Origin: Microtetraspora glauca
GTDB lineage: Bacteria > Actinomycetota > Actinomycetes > Streptomycetales > Streptomycetaceae
NCBI GenBank assembly: GCA_000721275.1
Contig: JOFO01000001.1
Coordinates: forward strand, 186,001-250,000
Direction: 5' to 3'
Length of the DNA: 64,000 nt
The translations under genes were made by a program, and so were the position numbers. Positions 30,456-39,479 of this stretch are shown here, in pieces (position 1 is the first letter of the stretch; each line of letters begins with the position of its first letter). The notes under the pieces were generated by a model. It made no database searches, was not told the DNA's origin, and saw only the letters and a list, made by a program, of their open reading frames with translations.

Positions 30456-31259
30456 TCAGGAGGCCGGCGCCCCGGCGACCCCGTCCGCCCGCGCCGCGCC
30501 GCCGGCCTCCGCGGCCTCCGCCCGCTGGACCTCCCACGCAGCCAGCGCCGCCAGCTGCTCGGGCGTGACGTCCTGAGGGATCGGCCGCGGGGCCGGGGTG
30601 CGGAGCGGCGGCTGCCAGCCGTCCACCGGATCCCAGCGCCGTACGACCCTGGCCGGGGCGCCCGCGACCACCGCGTGGTCCGGCACCTCCCCGCGCACCA
30701 CCGCGCCGGCGGCCACCACCACGTTGCGGCCGATCCGCGCGCCCGGCAGGATCACCGCCCCCGTGCCCAGCCAGCAGCCGGGGCCGATCGAGACCGGTGC
30801 GGAGCGGGGCCACTGACGGCCGATGGGCTCGTGCGGGTCGTCGTAGCTGTGGTTGGTCGAGGTGATGTAGACGTACGGCCCGCAGTAGGTGTCCGAGCCG
30901 ATGGTGATCGTCGTGTCCGCGATGACGTGGCTGCCCCGGCCGAGCACGACGCCGTCGCCCAGGGTGAGGACCGTCTCCGTGCCGAGGTCGAGCCCCGGCA
31001 GCATGCCGGCGGTCAGGGTGACCTGCTCGGCGATGATGCAGCACTCGCCGATCTCGATCCACCGCTCGCCGAACACCGTCCCCTGCGGGAACGCCAGCCG
31101 GGTGCCCGCGCCCAGCCGCCGGAAGCGCAGCTTCCCCGGGTGCTCCGCGGTCACCGCGCCGGCCTGCTGCGCCCAGCGCAGGCCGCCCTGGAGTGCGTGC
31201 GCGACGACCCGGCGCCGCCAGGCGGCGAGGGATGAGAACGTGTTTCCGTTTCTGGGCAC
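30456..31259 (-). CDS. Acyltransferase with left-handed beta-helix (hexapeptide repeats)
   Basis: 267 aa from the GTG at 31259; TACGGT lies 6 nt upstream and no ribosome site is seen, so the message may be leaderless. The hexapeptide repeats of a trimeric left-handed beta-helix run from ~70 to 205 (IGSDTYCGPYVYITSTNHSY, IGPGCWLGTGAVILPGARIG, AAGAVVRGEVPDHAVVAGAP), with the catalytic His in STNHSYDD. This matches NodL/LacA-type CoA-dependent O-acetyltransferases. The C-terminal ~50 residues are Ala-rich and unconserved. Acceptor unknown, perhaps a glycan. Divergent from a gamma-carbonic-anhydrase-like protein that uses the same fold. Confidence 0.88.
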   Translation of the reverse strand: MPRNGNTFSSLAAWRRRVVAHALQGGLRWAQQAGAVTAEHPGKLRFRRLGAGTRLAFPQGTVFGERWIEIGECCIIAEQVTLTAGMLPGLDLGTETVLTLGDGVVLGRGSHVIADTTITIGSDTYCGPYVYITSTNHSYDDPHEPIGRQWPRSAPVSIGPGCWLGTGAVILPGARIGRNVVVAAGAVVRGEVPDHAVVAGAPARVVRRWDPVDGWQPPLRTPAPRPIPQDVTPEQLAALAAWEVQRAEAAEAGGAARADGVAGAPAS

Positions 31260-31406
31260 CCCGACACCGTAGTCGGCGGGGTCGGGCCGGACCGGCGCGG
31301 TCCCCTGTGATGTCCGTCATGGGCGCGGGCATAGGGTGCGGGAGCAACCGGAAGGCGCGACACCACCACGGCCGCACGGGCCGGAGAGAACCCAGGAGTG
31401 ACCCCC

Positions 31407-31934
31407 ATGGCAGAGGCGTTGATCCAGGCCGTCGGCGGCAAGGAGCCGGTCGTCGACCCGACCGCGTTCACGGCCCCCACCTCGGTCGTGCTCGGCGAGG
31501 TGACGCTCGGGGCGCGGACCGGTGTCTGGTACCACGCAGTGCTGCGCGCCGACTGCGGTCCCATCACCGTCGGCGAGGACTCCAACGTCCAGGACAACTG
31601 CACCGTCCACGTCGACCCCGGCTTCCCCGTCTCCATCGGCGACCGGGTGACCATCGGCCACAACGCGACCGTGCACGGCTGCGTCGTCGAGGACGACGTG
31701 CTCATCGGCATGGGCGCGACGGTGCTCAACGGGGCCCGGATCGGCGCCGGCTCGCTCGTGGCCGCGCAGGCGCTGGTGCCGCAGGGCATGGAGGTCCCGC
31801 CCGGCTCGCTCGTCGCGGGCGTCCCCGCGAAGGTCCGCCGCCCGCTGACGGAGGAGGAGCAGGCGGGCATCCGCCTGAACGCCGAGATGTACCTCCACCT
31901 GGCGAAGCAGCACGCGGAGGCGTACGAGAGCTGA
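31407..31934 (+). CDS. Gamma-carbonic anhydrase family protein
   Basis: 175 aa from the ATG at 31407, with AGGAG 8 nt upstream; the GTG at 31398 lies in that site. Hexapeptide repeats fill the protein (VWYHAVLRADCGPITVGEDS, NVQDNCTVHVD, IGHNATVHGCVVEDDVLIGM). His residues in CTVHVD, TIGHNATVHGC fit the zinc site of YrdA/PaaY-type gamma-carbonic anhydrases, which act as trimers in the cytoplasm. Whether this member hydrates CO2 or acts on another thioester or ester is open. Confidence 0.9.
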   Translation: MAEALIQAVGGKEPVVDPTAFTAPTSVVLGEVTLGARTGVWYHAVLRADCGPITVGEDSNVQDNCTVHVDPGFPVSIGDRVTIGHNATVHGCVVEDDVLIGMGATVLNGARIGAGSLVAAQALVPQGMEVPPGSLVAGVPAKVRRPLTEEEQAGIRLNAEMYLHLAKQHAEAYES

Positions 31935-31954
31935 CGGCCGGTCGCGTACGCGTC

Positions 31955-31992
31955 GGAGGGCGGTGCCGGGACAGATCCCGGCACCGCCCTCC
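31955..31992. terminator. Strong bidirectional terminator
   Basis: A 17-bp perfect stem (31955-31971 with 31976-31992) closes on CAGA between the convergent gamma-CA (+) and DedA (-) genes. Confidence 0.9.
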
Positions 31993-32017
31993 CCCCTCCC
32001 GAAAAACGCGTCCCGCC

Positions 32018-32719
32018 TCAGTCCGCAGCGACGGGTTCCGGCTGCCGCGGCGCCTCGACCGACCGCTCGGACGCCTGCGCCGACGCCTTCACCGACGCCT
32101 GCTCGGACGCCTGCGCCGCGGCCTTCTTGGCGCGGTTCTTGATGACGAGCATCGAGGTGACGCCGACGAGGACCGCGAGCACCAGGCCCAGCCAGGAGAA
32201 GCGCTTCAGCCACGCCTCGGCGACGACGCCGACGGAGTAGATGACGGCGGTGGTGCCGCCCGCCCACAGGATGCCGCCGAAGACATTGGCGACGAGGAAC
32301 TTCCAGTACGGCATCTGCAGCACGCCCGCGAGGGGGCCGGCGAAGATCCGCAGCAGGGCGACGAAGCGGCCGAAGAAGACCGCCCACATGCCCCACTTCT
32401 GGAAGGAGCGTTCGGCGAGGGCGATGTTCGCCTCGCCGAAGTGCTTGGGGAACTTGCCGCCCAGCCAGGCGAGCAGCGGCCGGCCGCCCTTGCGGCCGAT
32501 GGCGTACCCGATGGAGTCGCCGATGATCGCGCCGGCGGTCGCACAGCCGCCGAGCACGTACGGGTTGATGTCGCCGTGCTGCGAGGCCAGCAGCGCCGAG
32601 CTGACGAGGACGATCTCGCCGGGGAGCGGGATGCCGAGGCTCTCCAGCCCGATCACCACCCCCACCAGTGCGTAGACGGCGACGGGCGGAATCGTCTCCA
32701 GCCACTCCTGGACGTGCAA
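32018..32719 (-). CDS. DedA-family membrane protein
   Basis: 233 aa from the TTG at 32719; the GGGAGG 6 nt upstream supports this rare start. Hallmarks of DedA/SNARE-associated proteins: GIPLPGEIVLVSSALLA, GDSIGYAIGRKGGRPLL, and FFGRFVALLRIFAGPLAGV with the conserved Arg pair. Four to five hydrophobic segments are seen. DedA proteins are proton-linked lipid transporters or flippases needed for membrane homeostasis; some recycle undecaprenyl phosphate, of interest with uppP at 42977. The C-terminal ~35 residues (AAAQASEQASVKASAQASE) are a low-complexity cytoplasmic tail. Confidence 0.92.
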   Translation of the reverse strand: MHVQEWLETIPPVAVYALVGVVIGLESLGIPLPGEIVLVSSALLASQHGDINPYVLGGCATAGAIIGDSIGYAIGRKGGRPLLAWLGGKFPKHFGEANIALAERSFQKWGMWAVFFGRFVALLRIFAGPLAGVLQMPYWKFLVANVFGGILWAGGTTAVIYSVGVVAEAWLKRFSWLGLVLAVLVGVTSMLVIKNRAKKAAAQASEQASVKASAQASERSVEAPRQPEPVAAD

Positions 32720-32809
32720 CGCGGTCCTCCCGTGGTGCCTGCGCGGCCCCGGTCGCGGGCCGCTGCGGTGGCGTGCCCCGCGTCGGGCACGCCGGGGCAG
32801 CCTACCCGC

Positions 32810-35392
32810 TCAGACCTGCCGGACCTCGACCGTGGTGCGCAGCCCGGGATCCGCCGCCGAGCGGCCGACGCGCAGGTCACGGCGGCCGGTTCCGAGGACG
32901 AAGCCGTCGCGGGCGGGGTCCCAGGAGGAGAGGGTGCGGGCGGTGAGGTGGACGGTGACGCGGCGCCGTTCGCCGGCGGCGAGTTCGACGCGCCGGTAGC
33001 CGGCGAGGACGGAGACGGGCTGGTCGACGCCGCGCGCGGCGAGGCCGGGCGCGGGGCCGAGGTACACCTGGGGGACGTCCACGCCGGCGCGGCGGCCGGT
33101 GTTGCGGACGGTGAAGGTGACGTCGACGCCCCCGGTGCCGCCGGCCACGGGCGCGGCGGTGAGGTCCGTGTAGGCGAAGGTGGTGTACGACAGGCCGTGG
33201 CCGAAGGGGAAGAGCGGGGCGACGCCCTCCTTCTCGTACCAGCGGTGGCCGATGTGGACGCCTTCGGAGTACTCCTCGATCCCGTCGCGTCCCGGGTAGC
33301 GGCGCGGGTCGCCGGCGGTCGGGTGGCGGTCCTCGGCGGCGGGGAACGTCTGGGTGAGGCGGCCTCCGGGGTCGGCGTCGCCGAAGAGCACGGCGGTGGT
33401 CGCCGCCGCCCCCTCCTGGCCGGGGTAGTACATCTGGAGGACGGCGGCGGTCCGGTCCAGCCAGGGCATGGTGACGGCGGACGACGTGTTGAGGACGACG
33501 GTCGTGCGCGGGTTGACCGCGGTCACCGCCTCGATGAGTGCCTGCTGGTGACCGGGGAGGGCGAGGCTCGTGCGGTCCTGGCCCTCGGTGGCGTCCTCGT
33601 ACGCGAACACGGCGGCGGCGTGCGCCACGCGCGCGTGGCGGACGGCTTCGTCGAGATCGGCGCGCCGCCGGGCGCCGGTGACGGCGCGGAGGCGGAACAG
33701 CTGCCCGTCCGTGCCGCCGCGCGCGGTGACGGAGAGGGTGTGCGGTCCGGCGGCGAGGCGCAGGGTGGCGCGGCGGACGGCGAGGCCGTCGGGGGCGGCG
33801 GCCAGGAGGCCGCCGGCGAAGTACTCGGCGACGCCCTGGCGGACGGGGAAGAGTTCGGTGCCGTCCAGGGTGACGGTGGGACGGGTGCCGCTGTAGTGGA
33901 CGAGGAAGGTCCACTCGTCGGCCTCGGTGACGGTGAGCGTGGCGGTACGGCTCCACTCGGCTCCGGCCGCGACCCCGACCGCGTCGAGGTCGAGCGCGGG
34001 CGTGAGGGCGGGCAGGGGGCGGCCGAACAGGTCCTCGCCGGTGGCGTACGTGACGGTGGCGCCGGCCCCGGCGCGGGCGCGGATCGTGTCGAGGGGGCGG
34101 GCGGCGGCGTCGGGGACGACGTGCGCGCTGCCGCCGCCGCTGACGAAGGGGACGGCGGCGGTGGGGCCGATGACCGCGAGCGAGCGGGCGGCGGCGCCGG
34201 TGAGCGGCAGGGCGGCGCGTTCGTTGCGGAGCAGGGTGGCTCCGGCGGTGGCGACGCGCAGCGCGAGCCGCGCCCCGGAGGCGGCGTCGCGCGCCGGGCG
34301 GGGTGCCGGGGGCGCGTCGAGCAGCCCGAGCCGGTCGCGTACGGCGAGGATCCGGCGGACGGCCCGGTCGACAGCGGCCTCGGGGATCCGGCCCGCGCGG
34401 ACGGCGTCGCGGAGCGGGGCGCCGTACCGGGCGCCGCCCGGCATCTCCATGTCGAGGCCCGCGGTGAGCGCGCCGGCGGTGGTGTGGACGGCGTCCCAGT
34501 CGCTCATGACCCAGCCGTCGAAGCCCCAGCGGTCGCGCAGGACGGTGGTGAGGAGGGCGGGGCTCTCGGCGGCGTGGACGCCGTCGACCTTGTTGTACGC
34601 GGCCATGACGGCGCCGGCGCCGGCCTTCACGGCGGCCTCGAAGCCGCGCAGTTCGGTCTCGTGGGCGGTGCGGGCGTCGGCGCGGACGTCGACGGAGTCG
34701 CGGTCGCGTTCCTGGTTGTTGAGGGCGAAGTGCTTGACGGTGGCGACGAGCCCCTCGGCCTGGACGCCGCGGACGAGTTCGGCGACGAGGTCGGCGGAGA
34801 GGAGCGGGTCCTCGGAGAAGGTTTCGAAGTTGCGGCCGGCGTACGGGGTGCGGATGAGGTTGACCATGGGCGCGAGCAGCACGTCCTGGCCGAGGGCGCG
34901 GCCCTCGCGGCCGAGCACGCGCCCGTACGCGCGGGCGAGGCCGGGGTCGAAGGCGGCGGCGAGCATCACCGGCGCGGGCAGCGCGGTGGCGGTGCGGGCG
35001 ACGCGGATGCCGGCGGGTCCGTCGGCGAGGCGCAGCGGCGGGATGCCGAGCCGGGGCACGCCGGGCACGTGGCCGGCCTGGCCGAGGCTCGCGGGGTCGG
35101 GGGCGCCGTGCAGAAGGGAGATCTTCTCGTCGAGGGTGAGGCGGGCGAGGAGGTCGTCGACGCGGGTCGCGGGCGGGCCGGTGCGCGTGGCGGGGGCGGC
35201 GCGGCCGGGGGACGCGGCGGCGCGGGCGAGCGTCGGGGTGCCGGCGACGGCGCCGGCGAGGGCGAGGAGCAGCGCCCGGCGGGAGAGACGGACGCGGGCG
35301 CGCACGCGCGCGTGGCCCCGCCGGGTTTCGCCCGGGGCGGCTTCGGGTCCGGGGGTGGCGGGCTGGTCGGGGGGCGTCGTCTCGTCGGACAC
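32810..35392 (-). CDS. Secreted GH3 beta-glucosidase-type glycosidase with PA14-like domain
   Basis: 860 aa from the GTG at 35392 (AGGAG 9 nt upstream). Residues ~35-60 form an export signal with RR (LSRRALLLALAGAVAG...TLARAAA), probably Tat. The GH3 (alpha/beta)8 domain follows, with the nucleophile Asp298 in GWVMSDWDAVH and KHFALNNQE before it. Then comes the alpha/beta sandwich, interrupted at ~440-575 by a PA14-like insert (WTFLVHYSGTRPTVTLDGTE), and a C-terminal fibronectin-III-like domain (~740-860). It should cleave beta-linked glucosides or related plant glycosides outside the cell. No sugar-uptake operon adjoins it. Confidence 0.93.
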   Translation of the reverse strand: MSDETTPPDQPATPGPEAAPGETRRGHARVRARVRLSRRALLLALAGAVAGTPTLARAAASPGRAAPATRTGPPATRVDDLLARLTLDEKISLLHGAPDPASLGQAGHVPGVPRLGIPPLRLADGPAGIRVARTATALPAPVMLAAAFDPGLARAYGRVLGREGRALGQDVLLAPMVNLIRTPYAGRNFETFSEDPLLSADLVAELVRGVQAEGLVATVKHFALNNQERDRDSVDVRADARTAHETELRGFEAAVKAGAGAVMAAYNKVDGVHAAESPALLTTVLRDRWGFDGWVMSDWDAVHTTAGALTAGLDMEMPGGARYGAPLRDAVRAGRIPEAAVDRAVRRILAVRDRLGLLDAPPAPRPARDAASGARLALRVATAGATLLRNERAALPLTGAAARSLAVIGPTAAVPFVSGGGSAHVVPDAAARPLDTIRARAGAGATVTYATGEDLFGRPLPALTPALDLDAVGVAAGAEWSRTATLTVTEADEWTFLVHYSGTRPTVTLDGTELFPVRQGVAEYFAGGLLAAAPDGLAVRRATLRLAAGPHTLSVTARGGTDGQLFRLRAVTGARRRADLDEAVRHARVAHAAAVFAYEDATEGQDRTSLALPGHQQALIEAVTAVNPRTTVVLNTSSAVTMPWLDRTAAVLQMYYPGQEGAAATTAVLFGDADPGGRLTQTFPAAEDRHPTAGDPRRYPGRDGIEEYSEGVHIGHRWYEKEGVAPLFPFGHGLSYTTFAYTDLTAAPVAGGTGGVDVTFTVRNTGRRAGVDVPQVYLGPAPGLAARGVDQPVSVLAGYRRVELAAGERRRVTVHLTARTLSSWDPARDGFVLGTGRRDLRVGRSAADPGLRTTVEVRQV

Positions 35393-35546
35393 GCGGCGGC
35401 TCCTGGGCGCGGACGGACGGCCGCCTGCCGCGGCGGCCCGGTGCGGGGGCCGCGGCCGGACGGCACGGCACGGCGCCGGTCCGGCCCCCGTGCGCAGTGT
35501 GTCGGACGCCTCCCCCGCCGCCGCGCCGCCGCCCCGGGACGCGTCC

Positions 35547-35571
35547 GACCCCCACCCGAAGGGCGGGGGTC
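35547..35571 (-). terminator. Terminator of the secreted-orphan gene
   Basis: GACCCCCACCC and GGGCGGGGGTC pair with one mismatch around GAA, 32 bp beyond the stop of the gene at 35603-36106. Confidence 0.65.
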
Positions 35572-35602
35572 GGGGGCGCGGGCGTCGCGCGCCGGCCGTC
35601 CG

Positions 35603-36106
35603 TCAGCGGAAGAGCAGGGAGGCGTCGCCGGCGGCGGTGGTGACCGATCCCGGGCAGAGGAAGCCGCCGGAGGTCTTCGTGGCGGTGAACGCCTGGTTCA
35701 CGTACCGGCGGGTGGTGCCGTCCCGGTTGAGCAGCACGTTGCTCGCCTTGTAGCGGCAGGAGATGCCGTACTGCGTGCCGGTGATGTCGATGACGTCGGC
35801 CCTGGCCAGGCCGGCCGCGTCGTCGAAGGTGACGGTGGGGTTGTTGTTGAGGACGGCGGTGATGCCTCCGCTGCAGCTCAGGTTGCCGCCGGGGGCGTTG
35901 ATGCTGCTGCGGTCGATGGTCAGCGAGGCGGGCGGGTTCGCGCTGGTCCGGGCGCCGGTCCAGGTGCAGGTGCTGCCCGAGACCACGATCACGCCGTCGA
36001 CCTGCTGGGTCGCCGCGGGTCCGGAGGCGTGCGCCGCCGTGGCCGCTCCGGCGGTGGCCGCGATGATCAGGGCGGTGACACAGGTGAGTGCCGATATCTG
36101 CCGCAT
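35603..36106 (-). CDS. Small secreted protein of unknown function
   Basis: 167 aa from the ATG at 36106, which has a near-perfect AGAAGGAG site; the longer frame to 36160 lacks one. Residues 1-~28 are a Sec signal peptide (MRQISALTCVTALIIAATAG, cleavage near AAHA-SG). The mature ~138 residues contain four Cys (STCTWTG, NLSCSG, ISCRYK, FLCPG), probably two disulfides, and many Thr/Asn/Ser, which suggests an all-beta extracellular fold. I do not recognise the family. A TAGTAT -10-like sequence lies ~85 bp upstream. Confidence 0.8.
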   Translation of the reverse strand: MRQISALTCVTALIIAATAGAATAAHASGPAATQQVDGVIVVSGSTCTWTGARTSANPPASLTIDRSSINAPGGNLSCSGGITAVLNNNPTVTFDDAAGLARADVIDITGTQYGISCRYKASNVLLNRDGTTRRYVNQAFTATKTSGGFLCPGSVTTAAGDASLLFR

Positions 36107-36243
36107 GTCGCTCCTTCTGGCCGCTTCCTTGTGGGATGTGCGCGCCATGAAAGGTCCCACGGGCTCCGTGGATTGTCAGGTACACGTCAATACTATGGCC
36201 GGATAGCACCCCCGGGACGAGAACCCTCCCCCACGGCGGCACG

Positions 36244-36276
36244 GGCGGGCGGGCGCGGATCCCGCACCCGCCCGCC
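36244..36276 (-). terminator. Terminator downstream of the hotdog gene
   Basis: GGCGGGCGGG (36244-36253) pairs with CCCGCCCGCC (36267-36276); further pairing inside (GCGG/CCGC) tightens the hairpin. Confidence 0.7.
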
Positions 36277-36309
36277 TGCTCGACCTGCTGGCCCGCTCGG
36301 CCTGCTGGC

Positions 36310-36771
36310 CTACTTGGCCGGAGCGTTGGGCCGCAGGGTCCACAGGACGGTCATCTCGCCGGTGACGGCGCCGTCCTCGCGGGTGATGTCGATGCGGACC
36401 GGGAACTCGGGGCGCTGCCCGGCGTCGAGCTCGGCGACGACGTCGGCGACCGGACGGCCGAGGGTGGCGGTCGCGGTGACGACGCCCATGGCGAGCTTCT
36501 TGTACGCGATCTCGGCATTGACGGCGAGGGGCACGGCCCGGCCGAGCTGGTCGCCGAAGGCCGCGAGCACGATGGCGCCGCTGGCGGACTCGGCGAGGGT
36601 GAACATGGCGCCGGCGTGCGGGCCGCCGACGTGGTTGTGGTACGCGGGCTGGTCGGGCAGGCGCACGACGGCGCGCTCGGCGGTGGTCTCCAGGAACTCC
36701 AGGTTGAGGGTTCCGGCCATGGGGACCGTGGCGGCGAGCATGTCGCCGACGGACATCTGGTCTGCGCTCAT
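36310..36771 (-). CDS. Hotdog-fold thioesterase-like protein (DUF4442/PaaI type)
   Basis: 153 aa from the ATG at 36771. The hotdog helix HNHVGGPHAGAMFTLAESASG is recognisable at ~45-65 (here cited as HVGGPHAGAMFTLAE), followed by AVNAEIAYKKLAMGVVTATA and a final ITREDGAVTGEMTVLW strand pair. Length and order fit DUF4442/PaaI-like acyl-CoA thioesterases. The catalytic acidic residue is probably the Glu in LAESASG. Substrate unknown. Cytoplasmic, likely monocistronic. Confidence 0.87.
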   Translation of the reverse strand: MSADQMSVGDMLAATVPMAGTLNLEFLETTAERAVVRLPDQPAYHNHVGGPHAGAMFTLAESASGAIVLAAFGDQLGRAVPLAVNAEIAYKKLAMGVVTATATLGRPVADVVAELDAGQRPEFPVRIDITREDGAVTGEMTVLWTLRPNAPAK

Positions 36772-36959
36772 GGACCGTGATGTTACCCACGAGTAGATGT
36801 CTTGGCCATGCCTCTGCCGATGTCTCGGTCACGCCGCTGCCGGCGCCTCGGTCGCGCCGCCGCCCGGACACCGTCCCGCCATCCCGGGGCCGGCCGGCTC
36901 CCCCGTCCGAGGGGCCCGGGCATGGCCGCCCCGCCGCCGCCCCTCTATCGTTACGGCCC

Positions 36960-38069
36960 ATGTGGCCAGGACAGCAGCCGCCCGGGGGCGAGCAGAACCC
37001 GCAGGACCAGAACCAGAACCCGTACCAGCAGCCGGGGTACCAGCAGCCGAACCCGTACCAGCAGCCGACCCAGCCCGGGTACCCGCAGCAGGGCGGCTGG
37101 CAGCAGCCGGTCCAGCCGGGCTACCCGCAGGGCCAGGCGCAGCCGGGATACCCGCAGCCCAACCCGTACCAGCAGCCGACCGTGCCGCAGTACCAGGTGC
37201 CCGGCTCCGTCCCGCCGCAGGGCCCGGGCGGCGGGGGCCGCGGCGGGCGGACGACGCTCATCGCGATCGCCGCCGCGACCGCCGTGGTCGTCGCCGCGGG
37301 CGTCACCGCCTTCCTCGTCCTGAAGGACGACGGCGGCGAGAACGTCGCCGACAAGCCGCCGGCCACCGCCTCGGCCCCGCCCACCGGCACCGCCACGCCC
37401 TCCACCGGCGCGTCCGAGCCGACCGGCGGCGCCACCCCCGAGCTCGACAACCCGCGCGACGGCACGACGTACCAGCCCACGATCCCGGGCTGGAAGGTCG
37501 TCCACAACCCGACGTACGGCACGCTGTTCGACGTCCCGCCGGAGTGGGAGGTCGGCAAGCCGAGCATGCGCGTGGGCTTCGAGGACGCCAAGAAGGGCGA
37601 CGGCAGCCCCCTCGTCGTCATGTCTGCCCCGGCCGACCTCAAGAGCAAGTGGTGCTCCGTCGACTCGGACAAGAACGGCAGCCCCGAGGACACCGGCCTC
37701 GCCGCGGCGGGCACCAAGGGCAACCAGGGCGCCAAGGACACCGCGAGCGCCGCGCAGGGCCAGGCCGGCATCTGGGTGTGGGCCGCGTTCGCCCAGCACA
37801 TGCCCGAGAAGACGGTCAAGGTGACGAAGGCCGTGCCGTTCACCACCGCGTCCGGCCTCAAGGGCAGCATGTCCACCGCCACCGTCGGGAACGTGAAGAA
37901 GCGCAACAAGTGCGACACCGACGGCAAGTCGGTCGCCTTCAGCTTCCTCAACGCCGAGAACGACTTCTCCAGCTTCGTGCTCTACGCGGCCGACGGCGTG
38001 AAGGACGAGCTGCCCGACGCGACGATCAAGAAGATCCTCTCCACGGTCCGGCTCACCCCGAAGACCTGA
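36960..38069 (+). CDS. Single-pass membrane protein with proline/glutamine-rich N-terminus
   Basis: 369 aa from ATG 36960. Residues 1-~95 are a cytosolic disordered region of PGYQQPNPYQQP-type repeats; ~100-120 is one membrane span (TTLIAIAAATAVVVAAGV); then a Ser/Thr/Pro linker and an extracellular domain (~165-369) beginning IPGWKVVHNPTYGTLFDVPP, with two Cys. This architecture is common among Streptomyces envelope proteins of unknown role. No ribosome site precedes the ATG, and TATCGT-like bases ~15 nt upstream suggest a leaderless message. Confidence 0.82.
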   Translation: MWPGQQPPGGEQNPQDQNQNPYQQPGYQQPNPYQQPTQPGYPQQGGWQQPVQPGYPQGQAQPGYPQPNPYQQPTVPQYQVPGSVPPQGPGGGGRGGRTTLIAIAAATAVVVAAGVTAFLVLKDDGGENVADKPPATASAPPTGTATPSTGASEPTGGATPELDNPRDGTTYQPTIPGWKVVHNPTYGTLFDVPPEWEVGKPSMRVGFEDAKKGDGSPLVVMSAPADLKSKWCSVDSDKNGSPEDTGLAAAGTKGNQGAKDTASAAQGQAGIWVWAAFAQHMPEKTVKVTKAVPFTTASGLKGSMSTATVGNVKKRNKCDTDGKSVAFSFLNAENDFSSFVLYAADGVKDELPDATIKKILSTVRLTPKT

Positions 38070-38081
38070 CGGGAATTCGGT

Positions 38082-38111
38082 TTGGCAGGAACGGGAGGCG
38101 GCGGGGATAGT
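38082..38111 (+). promoter_or_regulatory. Leaderless promoter of the MFS gene
   Basis: TTGGCA (38082-38087), an 18-bp spacer and GATAGT (38106-38111) lie just 6 nt before the GTG at 38118. The transcript would start at the initiation codon. Confidence 0.6.
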
Positions 38112-38117
38112 CCGGGA

Positions 38118-39479
38118 GTGACGAAAAGCCCCGCCTCCCCCCGCGGCACCCGCCGGCCCGAATGGGCCGGGCGCAACTACGTGCTGCTCACCGCCGCCAC
38201 CATCGTGACCAGCCTCGGTGCCCACGGCGCCCTGATCGCCACCACCTGGGCCGTCTTCGAGTCCGGCGGCGACGCGGGCGACGTGGGCATCGTCGCGATG
38301 GCCCGCTTCCTGCCGCTCGCGCTCTTCCTGCTCATCGGCGGCGCGGTGGCCGACCGCATACCCCGGCACCGGGTGATGGTCGCGGCCAACGCGCTCAACT
38401 TCGTCTCGCAGGCCGTCTTCGCCGTCCTGGTGCTCTCCGGCACCGCCGAGATCTGGCACATGATGGTGCTCACCGCGCTCTGCGGCACCGGGCAGGCGTT
38501 CTTCAACCCCGCGGCCGAGGGCATGCTCATGTCCACCGTCACGGGCGAGCAGGCGAGCCGCGCCTTCGCCTTCTACCGGATGGCGATGCACGGCGCGGGC
38601 ATCGGCGGCGCCGCGCTCGGCGGCGCGCTCGTCGCCTTCGTCGGGCCGGGCTGGGTCCTCGCCGTCGACGCCGCCGCGTTCGCCGTGGCGGGCGCGCTGC
38701 GGGCGTTCCTCGACGTCAGCGGCATCCCGGAGCGCAAGCCCGGCGGCGGCCTCTTCGCCGATCTGCGCGAGGGCTGGCAGGAGTTCATCGGCCGCCCGTG
38801 GCTCTGGTCGATCGTCGCCCAGTTCTCGGTCGTGGTCGCGCTGATCGGCGCGGTCGAGTCGGTGTACGGGCCGCTGGTCGCCCGGGACGAGCTCGGCGGC
38901 GCCACCCCGTGGGGCATCGCGCTGGCCGGCTACGGCGTGGGCACGGTCGCCGGCGCGATCCTGATGACGCGGTGGAAGCCGCGGCGGATGCTCCTCGTCG
39001 GCACGCTCGGCGTCTTCCCGATCGCCCTGCCGTCGGCGGCGCTGGCCGTCCCGCTGCATCCGCTGGGGCTCACCGCGGTGATGTTCGCCAGCGGTGTGGC
39101 GATGGAGATCTTCGGCGTCTCCTGGATGACGACGATGCACCAGGAGATCCCGGAGGAGAAGCTGTCCCGGGTCTCCGCCTACGACTGGTTCGGCTCGACC
39201 GCGCTGCTGCCGCTGTCGACGGCGCTCGCCGGTCCGGCCGAGACCGCGTTCGGCCGGACCGAGTCGCTGTGGGGCGCGGCCGCGCTGATGACCCTCGTCA
39301 CCGCGCTCGTCCTGCTCGTCCCCGACGTACGCAACATGACGCGGCGGCCGCACGGCCTCACGGCGGCGAAGGGCGACGCCGCCCCCGGGACCGGCACGCC
39401 GGCGGACGACGCGGGCGGGGCGCCGCCCGGGCCGCGCGCCTCAGCCGATGCCGAAGGCGCCCTCGGGCGGAACGGGTGA
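38118..39479 (+). CDS. MFS transporter
   Basis: 453 aa from the GTG at 38118. About twelve hydrophobic segments start at NYVLLTAATIVTSLGAHGAL; the MFS loop motif GGAVADRIPRHRVMV lies between segments 2 and 3 (~75-90). The overall look matches the DHA3-type (MefA/TetV-like) drug exporters of actinobacteria. The tail after ~405 is a charged Ala/Gly-rich extension. Its final 39 bp overlap the convergent spermidine-synthase-like gene. Confidence 0.9.
   Translation: MTKSPASPRGTRRPEWAGRNYVLLTAATIVTSLGAHGALIATTWAVFESGGDAGDVGIVAMARFLPLALFLLIGGAVADRIPRHRVMVAANALNFVSQAVFAVLVLSGTAEIWHMMVLTALCGTGQAFFNPAAEGMLMSTVTGEQASRAFAFYRMAMHGAGIGGAALGGALVAFVGPGWVLAVDAAAFAVAGALRAFLDVSGIPERKPGGGLFADLREGWQEFIGRPWLWSIVAQFSVVVALIGAVESVYGPLVARDELGGATPWGIALAGYGVGTVAGAILMTRWKPRRMLLVGTLGVFPIALPSAALAVPLHPLGLTAVMFASGVAMEIFGVSWMTTMHQEIPEEKLSRVSAYDWFGSTALLPLSTALAGPAETAFGRTESLWGAAALMTLVTALVLLVPDVRNMTRRPHGLTAAKGDAAPGTGTPADDAGGAPPGPRASADAEGALGRNG

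Noticed and set aside
31193..36796. Very long open frame on the + strand through several genes
   Set aside because: It is antisense to the acyltransferase, DedA, GH3 and secreted-orphan genes, and the product is a Gly/Ala/Val/Arg/Asp-rich composition typical of high-GC shadow frames without any domain.
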